From assembly GCA_016191165.1 (NCBI GenBank), contig JACPPF010000015.1:33728-97727 (forward strand): 64,000 nt of DNA. Reading direction: 5' to 3'. Shown here one piece after another: positions 32,105 through 40,655 of the stretch. Position 1 is the first letter of the stretch. Every line of letters starts with the position of its first letter. The notes beneath the pieces were generated by a model. That model made no database searches. It was not told the DNA's origin and saw only the letters and a list, made by a program, of their open reading frames with translations. Origin of the DNA: Planctomycetota bacterium (GTDB lineage: Bacteria; Planctomycetota; Planctomycetia; Gemmatales; Gemmataceae). The position numbers and the translations under genes were made by a program.

Positions 32105-34195
32105 ATGGGGCGAATCTTTCTGGTCGTGATGCTCGGCGCCGGCCTGTTCATGGGCGGCATCTGGTATTCCGGCTTGCTGAGTGAATTCAAGAATCCCACA
32201 ACCTACGATGATGACCAACACGGTCCAGGCCAACCCAAGGTCGCGGCCTTGACGACCCTTGGCGCCGACCTGTTCGCAGCCGCCAAGTTTCCGCATATCC
32301 CGAACCTCCCGCGCCCGGCGATTGATCCCACGGTGCTTCATGGTACCCTGAATCCGATCGAGCAAGAAGAAGTACCTAGCCTCGTCAACGGCCGCGTGCT
32401 CTTCATCGGTGAACAGGTCGATGACGCCGCCGTGCTGGCTGCCGGGTCCACCGCGTTCGTTGCCGAGCCGTACTACTCCGCCACGATTCACGCGGGCAAT
32501 GACAAGTTCGTCAAGTTCTATCGCCGCATCTACGAAGGTGAGACCATCCGGCAGAACCAGATGCTCGCGATGATCGAACCGGCTGAAGCGCTCGGGGAGG
32601 TGCTGGTCCGAATCGCCAAGGTCAACGGCGCCATTGCCGAGCATGAGGCCTCCGTGCAGGGGGAACTGGAAGGGCGCGTTCGATATGTCCGCGCCATCAA
32701 GCTATGGGAAGCCGGCGCCATGTCGGACGAGGAGTTTGGCTCCCACAAGCTCACGTATTTCAAATTGAAGTATGAAAAGGACTCTAAATACCACCTGCTT
32801 CAGGTTGCCGAGGAGGAAAAAAAACAGGCTGACATCAAGTTGCGCATGCACGAAATTCGCGCGGTCCTGCCGTACAAGCTCGCCACGGTCAAGACCATCC
32901 TGCGGCAGCGCGGCTACGCGGTCAAACAACTCGACCCCGTCATGATCGTCCAGAACCTCGAAAAACTCATGGCCGAGGCGCAGATCGAGGAGCAATACTT
33001 CACGCACCTGCGCGATCGGCCGCACGTGACGGCAACGATTGAACCGATGATTCTCGAAAAGCCGGTCTACGAATTCCCGGGGCACGCGCGCGATGTGACC
33101 AGCGTGGCGGTGAGCAAGGATCGCAAGATCGTCTCGGCCAGCGAGGATCAATCGGTGCGCGTCTGGTCCACGACATCGCTCGCGCCTCTGCGTACGCTCG
33201 AACACGATGCGCCGGTGCGCGTGGTCGTCTGCTCGCCCGACGCGGCCGAGAAGAACCTCTGCATCGCCGGTTGCACCGATGGCGCCATCTATTTGTGGGA
33301 CCTTGACGCGAAGGACGCCGCGCCGATCAAGATCGAGAAGGCGCACGGCAACGACGTGGCCGTCACGAGCCTGGCGTTCAGCCCGGATGGCGCGGTGTTC
33401 GCGTCCGGCGCATCCGACGGCTCGATCACCATTCGCTCCAGTGCCGATGGCAAGACGCGCTACGGCTTCGTCCCGGAAAACGGCGTGGCCGCCGCCCATG
33501 ACGACGCGGTCACCTCGCTGCACTTCACGCCGCAGTGCAAGTTGGTCTCCGCGGGGCGCGACAAGACGCTGCGGGTCTGGACGCTCAAGGAAAACGGAGC
33601 CGCGGCCGAGGGAAAACCGGTTCGGCATCGCGAGGGCAACGTGCCCAATCTCGGGGTGAGCCGCGACGGTAAATGGATGCTGTTCGATCTCGGCAAGACG
33701 TTGCAGCTTCTCTCCGTGCAAACGCATGAACTCAAGCAGACACTTACCGTGCCCCAGAATTCGACGCCGTTTGAGACCCTGGCCATCTTCTCGCCGGACA
33801 GTTCCCTGATCTTGACCGCCGGCGCTCCGGATGGCCGGCTGCAACTCTGGCGCACACCGGACTCCGGGGCGCGCGCCTTCGAGGTGCGCCAGTTCGCGGC
33901 CCGGGACCGCCTGCCCGTCGCCTGCGCCGCCTTCTCGCCGGACGCAGGCAAGGGCGGGCCGAACTCCTTCGCCGTGTCAGCCAGCGGTCAGAAGATCTAC
34001 GTGTGGCCCATCCCGACCTCCAAGGAAGTCAGCGAGCACCGCATCGAGCGCGTTCGCATGACCTTGAAAACTCACGCGCTCGACCCAAGCACGCGCCACA
34101 CGCGCATCGGCTTCGAGGTGCAGAACCCGGTCTCCGAACGCTACCCGAATGGCCGCTTCGAGGCCGGGCGCCCGGTGACGATCGTGATTGAGTAA
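32105..34195 (+). CDS. HlyD-like stalk fused to a WD40 beta-propeller
   Basis: 696 residues. The N-terminal helix MGRIFLVVMLGAGLFMGGIW anchors the protein. Residues ~70-310 resemble a membrane-fusion adaptor with a long helical hairpin (VLVRIAKVNGAIAEHEASVQ, then a Lys/Glu-rich helix). From ~322 to 640 there are WD40 repeats (SVAVSKDRKIVSASEDQSVR, then LAFSPDGAVFASGASDGSI). The fusion of an adaptor stalk to a propeller is unusual. AAGGAG lies eight bases before the ATG. It is the second gene of the three-gene envelope module. A scaffold role outside the cytoplasm is inferred. Confidence 0.8.
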   Translation: MGRIFLVVMLGAGLFMGGIWYSGLLSEFKNPTTYDDDQHGPGQPKVAALTTLGADLFAAAKFPHIPNLPRPAIDPTVLHGTLNPIEQEEVPSLVNGRVLFIGEQVDDAAVLAAGSTAFVAEPYYSATIHAGNDKFVKFYRRIYEGETIRQNQMLAMIEPAEALGEVLVRIAKVNGAIAEHEASVQGELEGRVRYVRAIKLWEAGAMSDEEFGSHKLTYFKLKYEKDSKYHLLQVAEEEKKQADIKLRMHEIRAVLPYKLATVKTILRQRGYAVKQLDPVMIVQNLEKLMAEAQIEEQYFTHLRDRPHVTATIEPMILEKPVYEFPGHARDVTSVAVSKDRKIVSASEDQSVRVWSTTSLAPLRTLEHDAPVRVVVCSPDAAEKNLCIAGCTDGAIYLWDLDAKDAAPIKIEKAHGNDVAVTSLAFSPDGAVFASGASDGSITIRSSADGKTRYGFVPENGVAAAHDDAVTSLHFTPQCKLVSAGRDKTLRVWTLKENGAAAEGKPVRHREGNVPNLGVSRDGKWMLFDLGKTLQLLSVQTHELKQTLTVPQNSTPFETLAIFSPDSSLILTAGAPDGRLQLWRTPDSGARAFEVRQFAARDRLPVACAAFSPDAGKGGPNSFAVSASGQKIYVWPIPTSKEVSEHRIERVRMTLKTHALDPSTRHTRIGFEVQNPVSERYPNGRFEAGRPVTIVIE

Positions 34196-34202
34196 TAAGT
34201 TT

Positions 34203-34264
34203 GTTTAGTCGCTCGCTTTGGGCGAGCGGATCGGTTCACGCTCGCCCCAGGCGAGCGGTTAAAC
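34203..34264. repeat. Intergenic palindrome, GTTTAGTCGCTCG family (diverged)
   Basis: Imperfect 26-bp arms, GTTTAGTCGCTCGCTTTGGG and complement, between the WD40 and M50 genes. It is a diverged copy of the 14.48 kb element. The longest open frame of the next gene wrongly starts inside it. Confidence 0.8.
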
Positions 34265-34278
34265 ACGACATTGCCGCC

Positions 34279-36531
34279 ATGGAAAACTCCGCTCCCGCCA
34301 GCGATCTGGAACGACGCAAGCTCGTGCGGCTGTTGCGCCGGTCCGACCTGACCATCGTGCCGCAGCGCTACGAGGGGCGCACCTACTACGTCGTCAAAGA
34401 TCCCGTTTCCTTGCGCTATTACCGCTTCAAAGAGCAGGAGCATTATTTGCTCACGCTCATGGACGGGAACCATACCCTCGACGACGCGCAGAAGGCATTC
34501 GAAAATCGCTTCCGCCCCGAGCGCCTGCGACTCGAAGACCTCGAGCAATTTGGCCAGCAGCTTCTCACGATGGGCCTGGTCCAGAACGAATCGCCGCAAG
34601 CCGGCAAGCTGTTGTACGAGCACCGCACCAAGCGCGTCCGGCAGGAATGGATGCAGACGCTCACCAACATCCTCTACATCAAGATTCCGGTTTTCGATCC
34701 CGAGAAGACGCTCAAGGTAATGCTGCCTTATCTCTGGTGGATGTTTACCAAACTATTTCTGCTGGCCAGCATCCTCTTTATGGTCTCCGCCGGCCTTCTG
34801 GTGCTGACGCACTTCGAGACGTTCTATAGCCGATTGCCCTCGTTCCAGAGCTACTTCACGTTCAAGAACATGATGTACCTGTGGATCGCCCTGGGCGTGG
34901 TCAAGGTGATCCACGAATTCGGGCATGGCCTGTCGTGCAAGGCGTTCGACGGCGAGGTCCACGAGATGGGCTTCCTGCTGTTATGCCTTTCCCCCGCCAT
35001 GTACTGCAACGTCTCCGACGCCTGGCGCTTGCCCAACAAATGGCATCGCATCCTCATCAGCTTTGCCGGGATTTACGTCGAGTTGATGATCGCCGCCGCG
35101 GCGACGTTCATCTGGTGGAACACGCCGAGCGAGCCGTTCATCAACAACCTGTGCTTGAACTTGATGGTCGTGTGCTCGGTCAGCACGGTCCTCTTCAACG
35201 GCAATCCGCTGATGCGTTACGACGGCTACTACGTCCTGGCCGACTGGATCGAAATCCCGAACCTGCGCGACCGCGCCAATCGCTACCTGCAAAACCTGGC
35301 CATGGACTGGTGCCTGGGGATCGAGGTTCAGCCCGAAGGCTACATGGAGATGCATCGCAAGATTCTTTTCCTCACCTTCGCCATCATCAGCTACGTCTAC
35401 CGCTGGGTCATCACGTTCGTCATCCTGAAATTCATGGCCACGTTCTTGAAGCCGTACAAGCTCGAAGTCATCAGCGAAATGCTGGCGGTCGGGGCGCTGG
35501 CGTCGATGATCGGCTGGCCGATGTATCGGCTAATCAAGAACACGCGCAAACGAGGGAGGTTGCCCGACATGAAACCAGTCCGAGTCACCATCAGTGCCTG
35601 CGTCGTGGCCGCGGTTCTGTTTGCCGTGTTCTTCGTGCCGCTGCCGGTGACGCGCATCCGCGAGCGCGGCTTCGTACAGGTCCAGCCGACCGAGATCGCG
35701 CAGGTCGCCGTCGAGGTGCCGGGCATTCTCAAGGTCATTCACGTCAAGGAAGGCGATCAGGTCAAGAAGGGCAAGCTGCTGGCGGAGTTCGCCAACTATG
35801 AGCTGGAAAAACAACGTGACTTGGCGCTTGCGCAACTGGAGATTCAGACGAATCTGGTTCGGACCTATGACGAACAGATCGGCAAGGAACCCGACGGGAT
35901 GCAAAAGAACAATTTGCGCGACCAGCGCGCCCGGGCCGAGGCCGAGGTGCGTAAGGCGAACGCGAACTATCAGCACATCGTACTGGAAGCCAGCAAGCTC
36001 GTGCTGCGCGCGCCGCGCGACGGCGTCGTCATCGGGCTGCCCACGATCGACGAGATCGGCAAAGGCTGGGACCGCGAGCAGAACAATGTCTTCTGCTCCA
36101 TCGGCGACAAGAACAAACTGCGCGTCCTCGCGCCGCTTTCGCCGGCCGACTATGAGTTGTTGCGCGAGAACTACAAGAAGGCAACCGCCCAGAACCCGCT
36201 GCTGGCGACTATCCGCGTCCAGGGGCATGGCGGACGAACCTGGCAGGGCAAGATCAGCCAGCTACCCAAGGCTGATGCCAAGACAGTGCCGATCCAGCTC
36301 ACCACCAAGGCCGGCGGGCCCCTCGCGGTGAAGCCCACCTCCACCACGAACCAGCTCGAACCGCAAGGCCAGGTGTTCCTCGTCGGCATCGACTTCATCG
36401 AACCAGCCGACTCGATCGTCATCAACTCCCACGCTCAGGTGAAGATCCACTGCGAATACCGCTCGGCCGCCTGGTGGGTCTACCGTACCGTGGCGAGCAC
36501 GTTCGACATCGGGTTGATGACGAAGTGGTAA
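34279..36531 (+). CDS. PqqD-like / M50 site-2 metalloprotease / HlyD fusion protein
   Basis: 750 residues from the ATG at 34279. Residues ~10-115 resemble a PqqD-type peptide-binding domain (SLRYYRFKEQEHYLLTLMDG, then LGL-type end). Several membrane helices follow; HEFGH (212-216) is the zinc-binding HExxH of M50 peptidases and RYDGYYVLAD (Asp 315) supplies the third ligand region. After a last helix (~440-460) comes a biotinyl-lipoyl/HlyD domain (~465-505 and beyond, VEVPGILKVIHVKEGDQVKKG). M50 enzymes cleave in the membrane; PqqD domains present peptide substrates. Together with the two adaptors upstream this suggests a peptide processing and export machine. That role is inference. Confidence 0.82.
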   Translation: MENSAPASDLERRKLVRLLRRSDLTIVPQRYEGRTYYVVKDPVSLRYYRFKEQEHYLLTLMDGNHTLDDAQKAFENRFRPERLRLEDLEQFGQQLLTMGLVQNESPQAGKLLYEHRTKRVRQEWMQTLTNILYIKIPVFDPEKTLKVMLPYLWWMFTKLFLLASILFMVSAGLLVLTHFETFYSRLPSFQSYFTFKNMMYLWIALGVVKVIHEFGHGLSCKAFDGEVHEMGFLLLCLSPAMYCNVSDAWRLPNKWHRILISFAGIYVELMIAAAATFIWWNTPSEPFINNLCLNLMVVCSVSTVLFNGNPLMRYDGYYVLADWIEIPNLRDRANRYLQNLAMDWCLGIEVQPEGYMEMHRKILFLTFAIISYVYRWVITFVILKFMATFLKPYKLEVISEMLAVGALASMIGWPMYRLIKNTRKRGRLPDMKPVRVTISACVVAAVLFAVFFVPLPVTRIRERGFVQVQPTEIAQVAVEVPGILKVIHVKEGDQVKKGKLLAEFANYELEKQRDLALAQLEIQTNLVRTYDEQIGKEPDGMQKNNLRDQRARAEAEVRKANANYQHIVLEASKLVLRAPRDGVVIGLPTIDEIGKGWDREQNNVFCSIGDKNKLRVLAPLSPADYELLRENYKKATAQNPLLATIRVQGHGGRTWQGKISQLPKADAKTVPIQLTTKAGGPLAVKPTSTTNQLEPQGQVFLVGIDFIEPADSIVINSHAQVKIHCEYRSAAWWVYRTVASTFDIGLMTKW

Positions 36532-36539
36532 GCGTCTTC

Positions 36540-36593
36540 GTTTAGCGCCCCTAATGTGCCGCGCGTTCGCAAGGCACACTGCGGGCGCTAAAC
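36540..36593. repeat. Intergenic palindrome, GTTTAGCGCCC family
   Basis: Imperfect ~21-bp arms: GTTTAGCGCCCCTAATGTGCC and the facing complement ending GGGCGCTAAAC, after the M50 gene. Related copies lie at 38.9, 53.1 and 55.6 kb. Confidence 0.75.
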
Positions 36594-36671
36594 AAAATCC
36601 TTGAAACGCCGCGTCACCTGCGTTACCCTTGGGGCAATCGATTTCCATTGCCACGCCCCCAAGAGGACGCC

Positions 36672-38894
36672 ATGTTGCCATACCGCTATTTTTTTCTGAT
36701 CGCCATCACGTTTTTCGTCTGCCTACCTGTCAACGCTCAGACTCCAAAAAAACGACCGATCACGCTCGAAGACCTCTGGAAGGTCAAACGCCTGGGCAAG
36801 CCGTCCATCTCCCCGGACGGCAAGTGGGTCGCCGTCGATGTCACCACGTTCAGCATGGAACAGAACAACAGCAACACGCAAATCTGGCTCTGCTCCACCG
36901 ATGGCAAGACGCAGAAGCAACTCACAAAGGACAAGGCCAGCTCCACCAGCCCGATTTGGTCGCCTGATGGAAAGAACATTGCGTTCACGCGCGTAGGTCA
37001 GGCTTTCCAGCCTGACGCGGGCGGCGAAAAGCGTCAGGCTGGAAAGCCTGACCTACAAATCCACGTCATCTCCCCCAACGGCGGCAAGGCGCGGCAGGTC
37101 TCGAAATTGCCGATGAACGCGTCAGGCCTCAAGTGGGGCGCCGATTCCAAGACGATCTACTGCGTCGTCTGGACCTGGCCCGATACGCCCGATGACGCCA
37201 GCTATCTCGAAAAGGCGAAAGCGAAAAAAGCCGACAAGGTGCAAGCCTACATCATCGACGACGCGCTGTATCGCGTCTGGGACAAGTGGATCGCCGACGG
37301 CAAACGGCCCGTGGTGTTTGCAGTGAACGTTGAAAACGGAAGTCACCGAAACCTTTTCGCGGGCGTCAAACGAAGTCTGCCCGTCAGCGGCGGCACCTCA
37401 ACCGACTATGACGTGTCCCCCGACGGCAAGGAAATCTGCTTCACGTCCGAGTCAGCGAAGGAACTCGGCATGGATTACAACCTCGACCTCTACGTGATGC
37501 CGATCCAACCGAGCCCCCGGCGTAAGCCGGGGGTGGAGCCCAAAAACATCACGCTCGACAATCCCGCGAACGATACGAGTCCAAAATATAGTCCGGATGG
37601 GCGTCATGTCGGTTTTCTTCGCCAAAAGAACAAGTTTTTTTATGCTGACACGCGTCGGCTGTTGTGGCTGGACCGAAAAACCCGGAAATTCCCCGAGGAG
37701 CTTGAAGATCACGATTTCCTTACTTTTGCCACGGGTAGAATCAAGCCGCAATATGATCGTTCCGTGAGCAGATTCGATTGGCTTCAGGACGACTTGGGCG
37801 TAAGTGGCGTTTATTTTGAGATGGAGGATCAAGGCCAGCATCGACTTGGGATGGCCGCTGTGCGGGGCGCAGGAATCCTCCTGGCGCTAACATCGGGGCA
37901 TTCGGACCGCGACCTGGCAGTTTCCAAAGGCATGATGGGTGCATTCGTTCGTTCCCATTTCGGTTTGCCTGGAACATTGCAAATTGTCATACCAAAGGGC
38001 GACGCGGCGAAACTCAAATTGGAGGGCGGACATGCCGTGTTTGATCCTCCTTTGGGAACCAAGCCGTTGGAGAAATTCAACGCGGACCTCGTTTCCCAGT
38101 GGGACCTCGGCGAAGTCAAGAACGTCACCTACAAGGGCGCCGACAACGACGACGTGCAGATGTGGATCGTCTATCCGCCGAAATTCGATGCGACCAAGAA
38201 ATGGCCGTGCCTGATGATGATCCACGGCGGGCCCCATAACGCGATCACGACCGACTTCCATTATCGCTGGAATGCCCATCTGTTCGCGTCGAAGGGCTAC
38301 GTGGTCGCGATTCCGAACTTTCACGGCTCCTCGGGCTTCGGGCAGAAGTTTTGCGACTCGATCACCGGCGACATGGCGACCAAGCCCTTCATTGATGTCA
38401 TGAAGGCGACCGATTACATGGAATCCAAACCGTACATCGACAAGACGCGCACCACCGCCGCGGGGGCGAGCTACGGCGGATACATGATGGCCTGGCTCAA
38501 CGGGCACACCGACCGCTACAAGGCGATGGTCTGCCACGCCGGCGTTTACAACTGGCACTCGATGATGGCGTCCGATTTCGTGCGCAGCCGGGAACGGCCG
38601 CTCGGCGCGTTGCCGTTCGGCGATCAATCGAAGATCGACAAGCAGAACCCGCAGCGCTTCGCCAAGAACTTCAAGACACCCACTTTGGTCATGCACGGCG
38701 AAAAGGACTTCCGCGTGCCGGTGACGCAGGGGATGGAGTATTACAACACGCTGCGCATCAAGGGCGTGCCGTCGCGGTTCGTCTATTTCCCGGACGAGAA
38801 CCACTGGATCATGAAGCCGCAGAATTCGCGGCTGTGGCATCGCGAGTTTTTCGCGTGGCTGGAGAAGTATGTGGGGAGTGGGCCGACGAAGTGA
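36672..38894 (+). CDS. Exported S9-family prolyl oligopeptidase-like peptidase
   Basis: 740 residues from the ATG at 36672 (GAGG five bases upstream). The signal peptide is MLPYRYFFLIAITFFVCLPV, ending near NAQ. The N-terminal beta-propeller (~30-480) starts with GKPSISPDGKWVAV repeats. The alpha/beta hydrolase has the catalytic Ser 600 in GASYGGYMMA, Asp 679 in GEKDFRVPV and His 711 in DENHWI, so it looks active. It probably degrades peptides in the periplasm. Two palindromes are embedded in the propeller: residues ~108-129 (VGQAFQPDAGGEKRQAGKPD) and ~281-288. The linker at ~310-460 is longer than usual. Confidence 0.9.
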   Translation: MLPYRYFFLIAITFFVCLPVNAQTPKKRPITLEDLWKVKRLGKPSISPDGKWVAVDVTTFSMEQNNSNTQIWLCSTDGKTQKQLTKDKASSTSPIWSPDGKNIAFTRVGQAFQPDAGGEKRQAGKPDLQIHVISPNGGKARQVSKLPMNASGLKWGADSKTIYCVVWTWPDTPDDASYLEKAKAKKADKVQAYIIDDALYRVWDKWIADGKRPVVFAVNVENGSHRNLFAGVKRSLPVSGGTSTDYDVSPDGKEICFTSESAKELGMDYNLDLYVMPIQPSPRRKPGVEPKNITLDNPANDTSPKYSPDGRHVGFLRQKNKFFYADTRRLLWLDRKTRKFPEELEDHDFLTFATGRIKPQYDRSVSRFDWLQDDLGVSGVYFEMEDQGQHRLGMAAVRGAGILLALTSGHSDRDLAVSKGMMGAFVRSHFGLPGTLQIVIPKGDAAKLKLEGGHAVFDPPLGTKPLEKFNADLVSQWDLGEVKNVTYKGADNDDVQMWIVYPPKFDATKKWPCLMMIHGGPHNAITTDFHYRWNAHLFASKGYVVAIPNFHGSSGFGQKFCDSITGDMATKPFIDVMKATDYMESKPYIDKTRTTAAGASYGGYMMAWLNGHTDRYKAMVCHAGVYNWHSMMASDFVRSRERPLGALPFGDQSKIDKQNPQRFAKNFKTPTLVMHGEKDFRVPVTQGMEYYNTLRIKGVPSRFVYFPDENHWIMKPQNSRLWHREFFAWLEKYVGSGPTK
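36993..37056. repeat. Palindromic element (GTAGGTCAGGCTTTCCAGCC) in frame in the S9 gene
   Basis: Perfect 26-bp arms with a 12-base loop, the longest intragenic inverted repeat in the window. It encodes VGQAFQPDAGGEKRQAGKPD with no stop. A degenerate half-copy lies at 18.09 kb. Confidence 0.9.
37514..37533. repeat. Small palindrome in frame in the S9 gene
   Basis: Perfect 8-bp arms CCCCCGGC/GCCGGGGG with GTAA loop, coding PRRKPGVEP in a propeller loop. It may be a trimmed member of a related family. Confidence 0.6.
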
Positions 38895-38903
38895 GTTTTC
38901 ATT

Positions 38904-38983
38904 CGTTTAGCGCCCGCGCCCGGCGTTCGGTTGCTTGACGCCAAGGCGACACGCGAACGAAAGACGCCTGCGGGCGCTAAACG
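38904..38983. repeat. Intergenic palindrome, GTTTAGCGCCC family
   Basis: 14-bp perfect outer arms CGTTTAGCGCCCGC/GCGGGCGCTAAACG spaced by 52 bases, between the convergent S9 and cytochrome genes. Confidence 0.75.
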
Positions 38984-39107
38984 GGGAGACGGATCACAAC
39001 GTTTTCAAATACTCCACCACCGCGTCACGGCGACACGCGAACGAAAGACGCCTGCGGGCGCTAAACGGGGAGACGGATCACAACGTTTTCAAATACTCCA
39101 CCACCGC
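38945..39107. repeat. Tandem duplication of about 79 bp, period 84 bp
   Basis: Copy 1 at 38945-39023 and copy 2 at 39029-39107 are identical by eye from GGCGACACGCGAACGAAAGA to ...CCACCACCGC. Copy 2 contains the 3' end and stop of the cytochrome gene; copy 1 is a detached duplicate of it plus half a palindrome. Confidence 0.9.
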
Positions 39108-40427
39108 ACGCCGCTCGTCGTCCGTGAACGCATCGCCATACGTGTGTCCGCCGTTGCCTCGGCCGGGTTGCGTCGTGTCGTAGACCTTTCGGCGTTCGAT
39201 TCCAGGGACATTCGTTCCTGGGCTTGCTCGCAGTATCTGTACCTTCCAGCCAACGTTGTTCTTGTCGTAATCGGCTTCGTCGGTGCGAAAGGAACGCGTG
39301 AAAATCTTGGGCCGTGCTTTCGAGTTTAGCACGTGGTACAGACTCGGCACGCTGCCATTGTGGAAGTAGGGAGCGGTGGCCCAGACGCCGTCGAGCGGTG
39401 GGGCTTGATACCCTGCGGTTTGCATCGACTTGTAGCCAGCGGGTTTTTCCTTGGCGAACCAGCTTTCGTTGTAAAATTCGCCCAGCGCCACGGGCAGGCC
39501 GTGGTAGCGTGCCGGATCGGTGTCGATTTCTTTTAGCGGGATGACCTTGTTCGGATAGGTCCAATCCTCGCCGTACGTGCCGTGGCATTTGGCGCAGTTT
39601 TTGACGAATAGCTTGCGGCCGGTGTTCGCCAGTTTGGCGTTGATCGGGAACGGATATTTCGGCGCCTCCAGGCTCAGGATGTAGGCCTGGATGTCGCGAA
39701 AGACCGGCTCTTCCGTCTCGAAGGTCGCCAGGGAGTTGTTCGGCGTCAGCATGAATTGCATTATCGAGCGCACGGAGCGGGAGTTGGCGCCGCCGGTGTG
39801 GTACATCGTCTTTTTCTTTTTCAAGAGCCACCACGCGGGCACGTCTTCGCACAGGTCGTCCTTCAGTTCCCACTTATGGCGCGTCGTCAGGCGTAGGCTC
39901 AGGTCAGGATTGCGAAAGGAATGCAGGAACACCGCCATCGCCCCGGCTTCGCTGGTGCCACGCACGTTGCTGAACGTGTGAGGCAACTTGCGCGCGATGC
40001 CAGCGGTGCGGTTGAGATCCTCAAAGAACGCCTGGATGTCGAGTGAGGAGTTGCCCAGGCCGACGTAGCTTTTGCCAAGGATCGAACCGCCGTGGCACAA
40101 CATGCAATCGGTGGTGAGTCCCTTGAAGAGCAGAAAGGTTCCGGGCCGAAGGCCCATCGGGTATTTGCCATTTTCATAGGGGGCGGCGTGGAGGCCGTAG
40201 TGTTCGCGGAAGGCGCGATCGTAATCGGTGGGCTTCTTGTCGAGCTTCGGCGTCCAGGCTTTCCAGACGTTGTCGTAAGCGGCAAAAGGCCAGGGGGACG
40301 GGGTGAACGCGCGCGTTTCCAGCGCTTTTTTGCCCCGGGCGGCCGCGTCGGAGTCGCCGGCCTGGAGTGGCCATGCCGCCGCGGCGAGTAGGGCCAGGGC
40401 GAGGAGCAGATCAATCCGTGGGTGCAT
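39078..40427 (-). CDS. Exported di-haem c-type cytochrome (RoxA / cytochrome c peroxidase-like)
   Basis: 449 residues from the ATG at 40427 (AGGAGAA seven bases upstream; the frame further upstream is not coding). The signal peptide is LLLALALLAAAAWPLQA. Haem c sites: CMLCH (108-112) and CAKCH (278-282). ATAPYFHNGSVPSLYHVL near residue 355 matches the conserved segment of RoxA/CcP/MauG-like di-haem proteins. Those act in the periplasm as oxygenases or peroxidases; which reaction this one performs is not clear. The 3' end lies in a tandem duplication. Confidence 0.82.
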   Translation of the reverse strand: MHPRIDLLLALALLAAAAWPLQAGDSDAAARGKKALETRAFTPSPWPFAAYDNVWKAWTPKLDKKPTDYDRAFREHYGLHAAPYENGKYPMGLRPGTFLLFKGLTTDCMLCHGGSILGKSYVGLGNSSLDIQAFFEDLNRTAGIARKLPHTFSNVRGTSEAGAMAVFLHSFRNPDLSLRLTTRHKWELKDDLCEDVPAWWLLKKKKTMYHTGGANSRSVRSIMQFMLTPNNSLATFETEEPVFRDIQAYILSLEAPKYPFPINAKLANTGRKLFVKNCAKCHGTYGEDWTYPNKVIPLKEIDTDPARYHGLPVALGEFYNESWFAKEKPAGYKSMQTAGYQAPPLDGVWATAPYFHNGSVPSLYHVLNSKARPKIFTRSFRTDEADYDKNNVGWKVQILRASPGTNVPGIERRKVYDTTQPGRGNGGHTYGDAFTDDERRAVVEYLKTL

Positions 40428-40655
40428 TCGTCGTTCTCCTATCAGTTCACGAACACCTTCAGCATCTATTGTATGCGCGGGGCTGGGAGCGCGAAACGGC
40501 ACGCAAGGGCCCCCGGGGTTTCCAATCGAGAAGGCGCGCACGCTTCGCATTTGTATGTTATTGTGAATGGGGGCGCGCTCTTGCGAACCAGATTCGGTTT
40601 GGGTAGTGTGAAGGCGTCCCTCATTCGCCCTGTCGGTGGACGGGAGTCGCACATC

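Noticed and set aside
32702..33844. 380-codon open frame on the minus strand
   Set aside because: Antisense to WD40 repeats; shadow frame.
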